From the NCBI GenBank assembly GCA_963738135.1, contig CAVTVK010000002.1, forward strand, positions 248,001-312,000: a stretch of 64,000 bases of DNA. Reading direction: 5' to 3'. Below the pieces are notes generated by a model, which worked only from the letters and a program-made list of their open reading frames with translations, had not been told where the DNA came from and did not search any database. This document shows, piece after piece, positions 16,604 through 24,173 of the stretch. This DNA is from Bog-473 sp963738135 (GTDB lineage: Bacteria; Actinomycetota; Acidimicrobiia; Acidimicrobiales; RAAP-2). The position numbers and the translations under genes were made by a program. Position 1 is the first letter of the stretch. Each line of letters starts with the position of its first letter.

Positions 16604-17007
16604 GTGTGCAGACCTCGCTTGAGTTCGTGACGTCGTCTTTTGTGGTTTGAACAGCTTCGGTCGGTAGCGGCGGTCCCGCCCTCCCGAACTCTTGCTTCCC
16701 CATCAAGGCGGCGGTGCACGCCAGGACAAACAGCCCGCCGGCCACGATGAGAGCGGCGGCCCTTAGGACCATCAAGACCGATAACCGCCGCCGCGACCAA
16801 GGCCCCGAACCCGTAGACGGCGAACACCCCCGCCGCGCCGAAGAGACCAGCACCCACGCCTGCAGCTTTGGCCTTCTGGGTCATCTCGGCGCGAGCCAGA
16901 CGGATCTCGTCTCGGACGAGGCGGACCGTGTCGTCCGAGAGCCGGGTCAGTAATTCTCCGATCGGCGCATCCGCTGGCGCCGCTGTCTCGATTTCGTCAA
17001 CCGCCAT
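16600..17007 (-). pseudogene. holin-like membrane protein (DUF1469) with two frame breaks
   Basis: The ATG at 17007 has GAGAGGAAC upstream and opens MAVDEIETAAPADAP, then IGELLTRLSDDTVRLVRDEI, the DUF1469 N terminus. After the first transmembrane segment the frame shifts near 16771-16777 (to MVLRAAALIVAGG) and shifts back near 16624-16629 to end ELKRGLHT. The restored stop overlaps the DUF3618 ATG as ATGA, so the corrected reading is very likely the true product. The breaks may be sequence errors. Confidence 0.75.
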
Positions 17008-17051
17008 CGATTGTTCCTCTCTGAGGGCGTCCTCGTGCTCTGCCGTTTGCG

Positions 17052-17076
17052 ATACCCAGGGTTCTGAAACCGCAAC
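17052..17076 (-). promoter_or_regulatory. SigB/SigF-like promoter of the 17007-14951 operon
   Basis: On the minus strand GTTG and GGGTAT are separated by 15 bases, 44 bases upstream of the ATG at 17007. Confidence 0.45.
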
Positions 17077-17634
17077 CCGAGGGGCCAGCGAATCACCCTT
17101 TCGGACCAGACCAGCCAAGGCCCATCAGGGTCATTGCGCGCCTCGGTCGACCGTCGATATGCGCTCGCTGAGCCGACACTGTTCCCGAGCGGCGGGCCGC
17201 CAGCCCACGACCCGAACGTCTCGAGGGCCGCGTCTGTGGAGTCAGGGATGACCATGCTGGCGGTGAGACCGCTCCGGAGGAAGTCCACCACAGCATGGTT
17301 GATTCGTTCCCCGCGCACGAGTGTCGGGTACGGGTGGAAATGGAGTGCACAGCTCGGCCGCGATCCGTCCCGCAGCCTTCGCAGCTGGCACAGCCTTGCT
17401 TAAGGCTTGTCGCGCCGACAACCTGATTGGAACCGCCGCCGCTGGGTATTAGGCGTGCGCACTAGTCACTCACGATGGCGGGTGTGCGTGAGCGGCTCCC
17501 CCCCGACTGGGGAGCCTTGATCCGCGTCGGGCGGGACTGGTGCCCGATTCCGAGGTCGTTGGAGGCTTCTTCCTGCGTGTGGGTGCGGCTTTGCGACCGA
17601 AGTCAAACCGAACATCGTCACCCAAAAAGAAATG
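17077..17634. other. intergenic stretch with one weak minus-strand frame
   Basis: A minus-strand frame from a GTG at 17318 (text ERINHAVVDFLRSGLTASMV) has some protein character but runs into the operon promoter and holin-like gene and has no assigned family. The rest shows no gene. Confidence 0.3.
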
Positions 17635-17659
17635 GTTTCAACGCCGTTTTCGAGGGGTA
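17635..17659 (+). promoter_or_regulatory. SigB/SigF-like promoter
   Basis: GTTT and GGGTA are separated by 16 bases, 31 bases upstream of the ATG at 17691; GGGAGG serves as ribosome site. Confidence 0.55.
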
Positions 17660-17690
17660 GACGGTTGTTGCAAGCACAAGGGAGGTAGCC

Positions 17691-17942
17691 ATGATTGGGG
17701 CAGGTGGACTCGCTGTAAGTATCGTTGTTTTCGCTGTAGGGGCGGTTCTCGATTGGGCGGTTACGGCGCCATACCAGCATGGATTCAACGTGAACAAGGT
17801 CGGCTGGATCTTGATGCTTGTCGGCGTTGTCGGCGCCGTTGTTTCAGTCATTGTCATGGTGGCGGCGAACACGCGACGGAGGCGGACCGTCGTAGACGAT
17901 AACCAGGGAAACGTTGTACGTCGGGTCGATTCGACCTACTAG
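17691..17942 (+). CDS. small two-helix membrane protein, DUF6458-like
   Basis: 83 residues. Two hydrophobic helices (AVSIVVFAVGAVLDWAV and VGWILMLVGVVGAVVSVIVM) flank a short loop GFNVNKVGWI, followed by a basic then polar tail. The 'NxxxVGWILMxxG' pattern is that of small actinobacterial membrane proteins such as DUF6458; the family call is tentative. GGGAGG lies 5 bases before the ATG. It may form an operon with the lmo0937-like gene 50 bases downstream. Confidence 0.75.
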   Translation: MIGAGGLAVSIVVFAVGAVLDWAVTAPYQHGFNVNKVGWILMLVGVVGAVVSVIVMVAANTRRRRTVVDDNQGNVVRRVDSTY

Positions 17943-17992
17943 GAAAAGCGAGCCTCGCGTTCAGAGGTTTCATCAGTAAGGAGGGAAAAGCA

Positions 17993-18157
17993 ATGGTATT
18001 GATTCTGGCGTTGCTTCTGGTATTAGTCCTTTTCGGAGCTGGATTCGCAGTCCATTTGTTGTGGATAGCGGCCGCGGTGCTCCTCGTTCTGTGGTTGGTT
18101 GGATTTGCCATAGGTCGGGGTGAGGGCGCCGGCAGCCACCGCTTTTATCGGTGGTAG
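17993..18157 (+). CDS. small hydrophobic protein, lmo0937/DUF5670-like, second copy
   Basis: 54 residues starting MVLILALLLVLVLFGAGF. LFGAGFAVHLLWIAA is shared almost exactly with the protein at 402-557. The tail ends GSHRFYRW. AAGGAGGG precedes the ATG by 5 bases. A short relic with the same C-terminal codons lies at 21438-21461. Role unknown; predicted cytoplasmic-membrane peptide of the stress set. Confidence 0.78.
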   Translation: MVLILALLLVLVLFGAGFAVHLLWIAAAVLLVLWLVGFAIGRGEGAGSHRFYRW

Positions 18158-18182
18158 TGCCTTTGTGAAGAGTCAAAGCCTT

Positions 18183-18210
18183 GAAACGGTCCCCTCCGGG
18201 GGGCCGTTTC
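18183..18210 (+). terminator. hairpin terminator candidate
   Basis: GAAACGG ... CCGTTTC pair with extra G-C pairing inside (CCCC / GGGG). It lies 26 bases after the lmo0937-like gene and has no clear T-run. Confidence 0.5.
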
Positions 18211-18458
18211 GCGTCCCGCCGCGAGTGCGCGCGCCCTCGGTTCAGAAGACACGGGACCCGATGTGGGACGGAGTGCAACCCGTTTTAAGGCGCTTGTAAT
18301 GGGAAGACCTATTTACAGCTATCGAGATCGGGGGCCGGTTTGATTTGTGATGTTGTCCGGGGGTTTGGCCGAATGTCTGCTCCTCAGTTCGAGCAGCCGA
18401 AGTCTTCACCGGCCACTCGGTATCCTTACCGCGCTGCGCGAGTCCGGTTCTTCGGCTC

Positions 18459-19285
18459 ATGACGTCTCCGAGTGTCACAACTGACACACGATCGGAGCGG
18501 TTCGTCGCCAAGCACGAGGCGCGCGGTTGGGTGCGCTCGGCCGGAAGAATCGGAATCGCGTCGAGGGGTGTCATCTACATCCTTCTCGCCTATCTCGCCT
18601 TCGACATCGCCCGCCACGGGAGTGCACCCACTCAGACAAGCAGTACCGGCGCTCTGCAAGAGCTGGAGGCCCGCACCGGAGGGAAGTTTCTCCTTGTCGT
18701 CCTGGTGATCGGACTTGCCTGCTACGCAGCGTGGCGGGTCTTCGACGCCTGCACCGGCGCGAACGGAGCCGTGAAGCGCATGTCATCGCTCGCCGTCGGG
18801 GTCATCTATGCGGTCCTTTGCGTCCGGGCCGTGGAGCTCCTTGCTGGACATTCGACGAGCGGTGGCGCTTCGAGCAATCCAGAGCCCTGGGTGGCGAAGA
18901 TCATGGGTTGGTTCGGGGGGCGGTGCTAATCGAGGTGGCAGGGGCGGGCTTCGTGGCAGCGGGCGTGGGGCTGGCGGTCTGGGGCCTCTTCCACCGCTAC
19001 GACAAGAACCTTGCGTTAGAGCGCATCTCTCGTCCGGGGCAAACGGCAATCAAGATTCTGGGTGGCTTTGGAGATTTGGCCCGAGGGTCCCTCATCGCCC
19101 TGTTCGGGGTCTATCTCGTCGCAGCAGCGGCGACGTCGAACCCCACTCAAGCGAAGAGCGTTGACCAGACATTACGAACCCTTGTCCATCACCCCTTCGG
19201 GGCGCTTGCCATCGGTGCCATTGCGCTCGGTCTCCTGTCTTTCGGCGTCTTCTCTTTCTTCGATGCCCGCCTCCGGCGGCTCTAG
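18459..19285 (+). pseudogene. DUF1206 membrane protein with one frame break in a G tract
   Basis: The first part (ARGWVRSAGRIGIASRGVIY, then two transmembrane pairs) and the last part (LARGSLIALFGVYLVAAAA, FGALAIGAIALGLLSFGVFS) are the three repeated helix pairs of DUF1206 (PF06724). The frame breaks in GGGGGG at 18917-18922: with one more G, the text reads WFGGAVLIEVAG straight into the second part. Without it the protein ends at 18929 after 156 residues. A homopolymer miscount is likely; slipped-strand variation is possible. Function unknown. Confidence 0.78.
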
Positions 19286-19298
19286 AGATTCGTTCTTC

Positions 19299-20492
19299 GT
19301 GAGCACAACGGAAAGAGCAGACCTACTAAGCGGCAACGCTGGCGATCGCACGACTGGGCACGCCGCGGCGAGCGACGTTGGCATTCAGGGACCCGACGTC
19401 CTCATTCTCCCCCCCGCCGTCGAGCGTGAGCTGAGCGAGACCGACGAGTCACTCGGAACGCTCGGCCGACCCCTCGACAGGCGAAATCCCTTCTTCATTG
19501 GTTTCACGGGGGCGTTGGGTGTCGGCGTGGCCTACCTGTTGTTTCGCGCCTTGTCGGACGTCACCAGCGTCCTGGTCATCGTCGGAGTGGCACTCTTCAT
19601 CGCCATCGGGCTCAACCCGATCATCGAGTTCCTTCTGTCCAAGTCGATTCCCCGTGGAGTCGCCGTCGGCATCGTGACTTTCGGGTTCTTGCTTGTGGTC
19701 GTCTCCTTCATCGTCGTGGTCGTCCCCCCGATCGTCCATGAGTTCAATGTGCTGATCACCAACTACCCCCATTACAAGGCAAACCTCATCGCCGGTCGGG
19801 GCTGGGCTGGGCGATTGACCCACAAGCTCCATCTCACCGGTTATGTGGATGGCAAAAGAAAGTTGAAGCTCCCCGTGGCTGGCGGCGTCCTCGGTGCCGG
19901 CCGGATTCTTCTGTCTGTCGGCGTGGCCACCGTCAGCGTCGTGTCTCTCACCCTCTACTTCCTTATCGCCCTTCCGGGAGTGAAGCGCTTGTGGTTGTCG
20001 CTGATCGCGCGCAGCCGACGCGAGCGAGTGGGCCTGCTCACCGATGAGGTATTCGTGCGGGTCGGCGGGTTCATGCTCGGCAACCTCTTGACCTCCTTGG
20101 TCTCGGCTGTTGGCACTTACATCTGGCTTGTCATATTCGGAGTCCCTTATGCGCTCCTGTTGGCCCTCGTGGTGGGAGTGTTCGATCTCATCCCCATGGT
20201 TGGTTCCACCATCGCCGGCGTCATCGTGTCCCTGGTAGCGCTTTCCAAGGGTCTTCCCATCGGGATCGCCACCGCTTGCTTCTACATCGCCTACCGGTTC
20301 CTCGAGGACTACCTGTTGAACCCGCGTGTCATGAAGCACACTGTGAAGGTGACGCCGGGGCTCACCATCATCGCCACGTTGATTGGCGGCTCGCTCCTGG
20401 GCATCATCGGCGCGCTGCTTGCCGTTCCAATTGCGGCCACCATCCAACTTCTCCTCCAAGAGGTCGTTTTCCCACGTCAAAGCCAGAGATGA
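19299..20492 (+). CDS. AI-2E family transporter-like membrane protein
   Basis: 397 residues from a GTG 13 bases after the previous gene. Eight or so transmembrane helices and the motifs VPPIVHEFNVL, GVPYALLLALVVGVFDLIPMVG and FLEDYLLNPRVMKHTVKVTP are those of the PF01594 family. Members include the TqsA autoinducer-2 exporter and sodium/proton antiporters, so substrate cannot be assigned. The N-terminal 65 residues are polar and disordered. Confidence 0.88.
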   Translation: MSTTERADLLSGNAGDRTTGHAAASDVGIQGPDVLILPPAVERELSETDESLGTLGRPLDRRNPFFIGFTGALGVGVAYLLFRALSDVTSVLVIVGVALFIAIGLNPIIEFLLSKSIPRGVAVGIVTFGFLLVVVSFIVVVVPPIVHEFNVLITNYPHYKANLIAGRGWAGRLTHKLHLTGYVDGKRKLKLPVAGGVLGAGRILLSVGVATVSVVSLTLYFLIALPGVKRLWLSLIARSRRERVGLLTDEVFVRVGGFMLGNLLTSLVSAVGTYIWLVIFGVPYALLLALVVGVFDLIPMVGSTIAGVIVSLVALSKGLPIGIATACFYIAYRFLEDYLLNPRVMKHTVKVTPGLTIIATLIGGSLLGIIGALLAVPIAATIQLLLQEVVFPRQSQR

Positions 20493-20580
20493 CGAAGTCG
20501 GTGGCACCAATGCAGCAGGTTCGCATTCAGTTCGGGTGTAGCCGCCCGACGGCGGGAACTCGGAGTGGTGAACCACGCGT

Positions 20581-20615
20581 ACCGGCCCAACCCAATGTGC
20601 GATGGTTGGGCCGGT
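20581..20615 (+). terminator. perfect 12-bp stem-loop
   Basis: ACCGGCCCAACC and GGTTGGGCCGGT flank an 11-base loop, about 90 bases after the transporter gene. There is no T-run, so it may be a terminator or an RNA-stabilising hairpin. Confidence 0.45.
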
Positions 20616-20697
20616 TACAGCGGCGGGGTAACAGCAGTTCCCTCGTACGCCGTTCCCCCCGTCAGGGATTGTCTACCGTCGGAGTGAACTCGACAAT

Positions 20698-20715
20698 CAC
20701 TCGATCGGGTGGTTC
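20698..20715 (+). promoter_or_regulatory. palindrome CACTCGATCGGGTG next to GTTC
   Basis: One mismatch from the consensus palindrome. GTTC follows immediately and GGGCG lies 14 bases further, a weak version of the composite seen at 9328. No gene is recognised directly downstream. Confidence 0.35.
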
Positions 20716-21082
20716 ACTTAAAACTCCCGGGGCGCGAAACGGCCCCCGCCCGATGGCAGGGGCCGAGTCGCTCGGGGAGTGGATCTACCGCTGGCCAAGC
20801 TCACCCAACTGCCGATTGACTAATCCCGCACAACCCGCCGAGCCTCGCTGAGTCCGCCTGGTCGCCCGATTCAAGCCGGGTGCTTGCGCGAGAGCCCCAT
20901 AGCCGTTGCCGCCTCCGCTTGTCTGGGTACGCCACGTAGTGGTGCTTCAGCCTGCTCGCGGCCCAATCCCAGCAGTGGAAAGGGTTGGGTGGGCCGCGCA
21001 CCCTCTTTGAGCCGCGTCGCGATTGCACGGCCGGGCCGGCGTCTGATGACGTCTAGGTCACCTGGAACTCAAAAACCAGAAC

Positions 21083-21096
21083 CACCCGTTTGGGTG
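21083..21096 (+). promoter_or_regulatory. palindrome CACCCGTTTGGGTG
   Basis: A member of the recurring palindrome family 36 bases upstream of the DUF4177-like gene. No good GGGTA box follows. Confidence 0.4.
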
Positions 21097-21131
21097 ACTA
21101 CAGCGAGAACTAAGCGATTTACCCTGAGGGA

Positions 21132-21317
21132 ATGGCCTCGCAATGGGAGTACAGGTTGGAGGAGATGAGTCCCGACGCGGGCTCACTCATTCAGCACCTC
21201 AACGAGGAGAGCGGAGAGGGCTGGGACCTCGTAACTGTGATTGCTGGCGACGGCGCCGGCTCCGCGAATCGTTTGGTCTTTCGACGTGAGGTGACGAATC
21301 CGACCTGGGATGAGTGA
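21132..21317 (+). CDS. small DUF4177-like protein
   Basis: 61 residues. WEYRLEEMSPDAGSLIQHLN followed by EESGEGWDLVTVIAGDG and LVFRRE matches the layout of DUF4177 (WEYR..., LN..GxEGWELV..., FKR), a small alpha/beta domain without known function. CCTGAGGGA provides a possible ribosome site just before the ATG. Confidence 0.68.
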   Translation: MASQWEYRLEEMSPDAGSLIQHLNEESGEGWDLVTVIAGDGAGSANRLVFRREVTNPTWDE

Positions 21318-21374
21318 AGGGTTACAACCGCCGGGCCCAACTCCCGGGGAGCCTCATTTGACAGTCCTGGCGCG

Positions 21375-21406
21375 TAACGGCCACCGCCTTCGGGCGGGGG
21401 CCGTTA
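21375..21406 (+). terminator. hairpin terminator after the DUF4177-like gene
   Basis: TAACGGCC and GGCCGTTA flank an inner CCGCC / GGCGG stem with a TTCG loop, 58 bases after the stop codon; GTTAAG follows. Confidence 0.6.
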
Positions 21407-21437
21407 GTTAAGACAGAAACCTTTCTTCAAAGGGCAG

Positions 21438-21461
21438 CTACCACCGATAGAAGCGATGGCT
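21438..21461 (-). pseudogene. relic of an lmo0937-like gene 3' end
   Basis: On the minus strand the last 24 bases read SHRFYRW and stop, with 22 of 24 bases identical to the end of the gene at 17993-18157. The hydrophobic part is missing: an in-frame stop lies six codons upstream. Confidence 0.45.
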
Positions 21462-21937
21462 CACGCGGCAGGCTCACGGCGTCACCGGAGCGGGATGCCC
21501 TTGGCGAGGGGCGATCAGGCGGGAGGTGGTGGCCGATTCAGTCCCTTTGGTGCGGGCTGAATCGCGGCTAGGTGACCCACGCCGCTAAGCGGGCGCCTCT
21601 GCTGAGATTCGGTCGCGGTGCCTCTCCCAGACAAGCCGAGCTAGCGATGGGCTCGCCTTCGAAGTAGAGAACCAACCGCAACTACAGCGCGCCACATAGC
21701 GGCCGGACAGGAAGCCCGGCTCGACTGAGAGGTCATGCTGGGCGTCCACGCTTACACCCTTCCCTCACGGTTGCACGGCAAACGCAACCGGCCGACCAAT
21801 CTGGTGCGCCCCCTCAGGCGACCGCTGGTTGGTCGTGTGGGCCTGTCTGGACCACGTGGACGGGCTGACGGGACTGAGGGACTTCCGTCGGCGCCGGCGG
21901 TGGGAAAGAAAGGCCGGTTTCAGGGTATGGGTGAGGT

Positions 21938-22204
21938 ATGGCTGCTCCTTACGTCGAGATCGATCCCGAGGGAATCCTGATCCGGATGCGAGTGGAGAGG
22001 TCTCGCTGGCACATCATCGACGCCGAGCGTGCGCTGACCTGGTGCAGCCTGTTTCTGTCACAGGGCAGTGAACGACGCCCCTTGAGCGAGACGCCCGAAG
22101 ACCGCCGCTGCGAGACCTGCATCGAGCGATTCGGCGAGGATGTCGTTCACAACCCCGCCACCCAAAGCGCTTCCGTCCGACCCAGGCCCTCAGGTGCGGC
22201 CTAG
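21938..22204 (+). CDS. small cysteine-pair protein, paralogue B
   Basis: 88 residues, closely related to the protein at 6344 (ILIRMRV, SRWHI, LTWC, LFLSQGS, LSETPEDRRCETC). The conserved Cys residues (WC and CETC) and His may bind a metal. The C-terminal 20 residues differ from the paralogue. GGGTAT lies 9 bases before the ATG, with no clear -35-like partner. Confidence 0.65.
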   Translation: MAAPYVEIDPEGILIRMRVERSRWHIIDAERALTWCSLFLSQGSERRPLSETPEDRRCETCIERFGEDVVHNPATQSASVRPRPSGAA

Positions 22205-22208
22205 TAAC

Positions 22209-22248
22209 CACCCCTTCGGGTGAGTTCTTCGGCCGCAAAGAGGGGCAT
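22209..22248 (+). promoter_or_regulatory. palindrome fused to a SigB/SigF-like promoter
   Basis: CACCCCTTCGGGTG (22209-22222) is followed after one base by GTTC (22224-22227), 15 bases, then GGGCAT (22243-22248), which ends 11 bases before the ATG at 22260. Same composite as at 9328 and 2903. Confidence 0.5.
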
Positions 22249-22259
22249 AAGTCTTCGAG

Positions 22260-22460
22260 ATGAGGACGGCGTACCTCTCGTGGGCCCAGAGCGGCAGAGA
22301 CCAACCGTTTGCCGTGCACGCCGTCGCGGTCGACAATGCGGGTACCCGGCCGGTTTCGGCCGCCTGCGGCAAACAGATCGAGGGTGAGACTGACGATTGT
22401 CCTTTCGCGGAGACACTGACCGCGACCAGATGCCGCCTTTGCGTCGCGGCGCTGGGATGA
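22260..22460 (+). CDS. small cysteine-containing protein
   Basis: 66 residues. AACGKQIEG, DDCPFAETL and TRCRLCVAALG supply four Cys in a spacing that could bind zinc; AETLTATRCRLC recalls the 'SETP..RRCETC' end of the cysteine-pair paralogues, so it may be a distant member. The start is set by the promoter-like site ending 11 bases upstream; no ribosome site is evident. Function unknown. Confidence 0.6.
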   Translation: MRTAYLSWAQSGRDQPFAVHAVAVDNAGTRPVSAACGKQIEGETDDCPFAETLTATRCRLCVAALG

Positions 22461-22493
22461 GGCTTTGCTCCGGCTTGGTCGCCGGGATTGTGG

Positions 22494-22625
22494 CTACCGG
22501 GGCGGTCCACCATCGGCTGGCGACGGTTCACGGATCGCCCCCGGAGCGTCGTCTGGCGACTCGGGTTGGGGTTGTCCGTTCGGCTGAAGCTCTTCCGCTG
22601 GCTTCGATGGGTCAGTTGTCGTCAT
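22494..22625 (-). CDS. disordered Pro/Glu-rich micropeptide
   Basis: 43 residues starting MTTTDPSKPAEELQPNGQ and rich in Pro, Glu, Asp and Gly throughout. It resembles the other micropeptides at 23414 and 23532 in composition and in its MT start. A GTTT-N17-GGGTGA site ends 10 bases before the ATG. No family recognised. Confidence 0.42.
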   Translation of the reverse strand: MTTTDPSKPAEELQPNGQPQPESPDDAPGAIREPSPADGGPPR

Positions 22626-22635
22626 GCCCTGGGCC

Positions 22636-22662
22636 TCACCCGCGTCCGCTCTGGATGTAAAC
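22636..22662 (-). promoter_or_regulatory. SigB/SigF-like promoter candidate
   Basis: On the minus strand GTTT and GGGTGA are 17 bases apart, just upstream of the micropeptide start at 22625. Confidence 0.35.
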
Positions 22663-22785
22663 GGGTGCAGGAGCTCAGAAGCTTCACCCACCTGTAGAAC
22701 TTGTTCTTCCCAGCGGCCCCGCCGCCCGTGAGCCAGCCGATCGCCCAAAGGAGGGAGCGAAAGCGCGCTCAACCGGTACCCGCGC

Positions 22786-23115
22786 CTAACTCTTGTCACC
22801 TGAACTAAAGAAAGTGGCGAAGCTACCCGCGACTATCGTGACGACGAAGACGGCCCACACCTCGAGGCCGACATCGACGATACTGCCAGCCACCGTCAGC
22901 GGGTTTTTGATCTGCGACGAACTGGTCAGCATTTGCACGATCGAGAAGAACGTCGCATCTCCGAATCCGTGAATATCCCCGCCTTTCTGTCCACTCTCAA
23001 ATACCCATGTGAGGATGGCACCGGCGGCGAAAACCACAACCGACAGTGCCAACGCAAGGAGCAGACGAGCGAGCAGCCGGCGTTGCCGTTCCTCTCTCGA
23101 GAACAGCCTTGACAT
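22786..23115 (-). CDS. small two-helix membrane protein, pore-loop-like
   Basis: 109 residues from an ATG with GAGAAG upstream. A basic N terminus (SREERQRRLLAR) precedes one helix (LLLALALSVVVFAAGAILTW), then DATFFSIVQMLTSSSQIKNP and a second helix (VDVGLEVWAVFVVTIVAGSF). The layout recalls two-helix potassium-channel pores (helix, pore segment with T-T/S, helix), but the GYGD filter is absent, so ion conduction is doubtful. Function unknown. Confidence 0.6.
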   Translation of the reverse strand: MSRLFSREERQRRLLARLLLALALSVVVFAAGAILTWVFESGQKGGDIHGFGDATFFSIVQMLTSSSQIKNPLTVAGSIVDVGLEVWAVFVVTIVAGSFATFFSSGDKS

Positions 23116-23379
23116 TTCTTCTCGTATCGTGGCGGTTTCTCCTTCTGCCCTTACGCAGCGGTGCGAGGACGTCCGATGATGATGATTCGGTGGGCTGCCG
23201 GATGGAAGGCCGCATCGAACTGGGGGACCACCACGAATGAGCGGCGCACCGCCTTCTGCTCGGTGCCGGTTGCGCCTGGTCGCCAGGGCCCCGGCGCCAG
23301 AGCGCCACAGTCCGGAAGCGCGGATGGAACGGCCTGGAGCAGAGAGGTTCGCGAGCGACGCTGGCATCGGCATAAGGCC
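23116..23379. other. intergenic stretch, nothing recognised
   Basis: No convincing gene, hairpin or palindrome. It separates the small membrane protein from the micropeptide promoter. Confidence 0.4.
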
Positions 23380-23404
23380 GTTTCGCGGACATCCGGGCGG
23401 GTAT
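23380..23404 (+). promoter_or_regulatory. near-consensus SigB/SigF-like promoter
   Basis: GTTT-N15-GGGTAT, the best match in the window. The -10-like box ends 9 bases before the GTG of the micropeptide, so transcription would begin almost at the start codon. Confidence 0.55.
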
Positions 23405-23413
23405 CTCCGAGAG

Positions 23414-23500
23414 GTGACTATCCCCCAAGAGCCGACTCCCATCGAGCCTGAACCGGAGCCAAACCCTCCCTCTCCGATACCCGATCCCCTTGCACGCTGA
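23414..23500 (+). CDS. proline-rich micropeptide, paralogue 2
   Basis: 28 residues with the core PIEPEPEPNPPSP and the end DPLAR. One quarter of the residues are acidic or polar and 12 are Pro, so it should be extended and disordered. It matches the peptide encoded at 3044 in core and ending. The consensus promoter placed 9 bases upstream supports expression from a nearly leaderless RNA. Confidence 0.55.
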   Translation: MTIPQEPTPIEPEPEPNPPSPIPDPLAR

Positions 23501-23531
23501 AGGACCGCGCATTCGGACGCCTGACCCTCTC

Positions 23532-23651
23532 TTATCCGCGCTCAGGAGTGTCCTCCACAGCTGGCTCGGGTACTTCGACCGGCGCGAGGCGCTCGGGGAT
23601 GTCGCCAGGTTCTGAGTCTGGGAGGTCGGCAGGATCATCGGTGAGTGTCAT
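23532..23651 (-). CDS. acidic disordered micropeptide
   Basis: 39 residues starting MTLTDDPADLPDSEPGDIPE, rich in Pro, Glu and Asp (EVPEPAVEDTPERG at the end). GGGTA lies only three bases before the ATG, without a clear -35 partner. It converges with the micropeptide gene at 23414. No family recognised. Confidence 0.38.
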   Translation of the reverse strand: MTLTDDPADLPDSEPGDIPERLAPVEVPEPAVEDTPERG

Positions 23652-23709
23652 GCGTACCCAATACCGCGGCGATATTCGACGAAACATCTGGACCCCGTAA
23701 AGATCGGAA

Positions 23710-23725
23710 TCACCCGATCGTGTGA
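23710..23725. promoter_or_regulatory. palindrome TCACCCGATCGTGTGA
   Basis: One mismatch from a perfect palindrome of the recurring family. It lies about 60 bases upstream of the acidic micropeptide on the minus strand. Confidence 0.4.
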
Positions 23726-24173
23726 CGCAACCGGATTCGACATCTGACAATCTGTCGCCGGGAGCGTCCTTCCCGCGGCGGTCGTCGTCGGACAGCTTCG
23801 TCCCAATGCGGGATCCCTGAGGACGTTCCCAATGAGTTGGCCCAGCCCTTCCACACACTGAGGGCTGGGCCGACTCACAATGCTTCTGCTGGTGGCCTGC
23901 GCGTCACCGCAGGGGTGGCGAATCAGGGGTTTACGAGTCAGCTCTTCCCCTCCAGCCCGACACCCCAGATCCACCAGTCCCCGCTGGAGAGTTGAGCGTC
24001 ACTGACCCGCCTAAATACGGACCGTCTCTCAGAAGGCTTTTCCCGCCGGCTCACGTTGGGCGAGCGCCGGACTTACGGAGTGCAGGTGACTACCAACGCA
24101 AGCCCGGCGCCGCCAACGCCAACAGACCCCCGCCTGTTGGTGATCCCCGCGTAGATTATTGCAGCGTCTGGTT

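Larger units (their letters stand above)
20493..21131. other. intergenic stretch with hairpins and two palindromes
   Basis: No gene is convincing. It holds a 12-bp perfect stem at 20581-20615, a second GC-rich hairpin near 20740-20765 (CGGCCCC / GGGGCCG), and CACCCGATCGGGTG-type palindromes at 20698-20711 and 21083-21096. Confidence 0.45.
21318..21937. other. intergenic stretch with terminator and gene relic
   Basis: It holds the hairpin at 21375-21406 and the short relic at 21438-21461. No convincing gene is seen in the remaining 450 bases. Confidence 0.4.
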
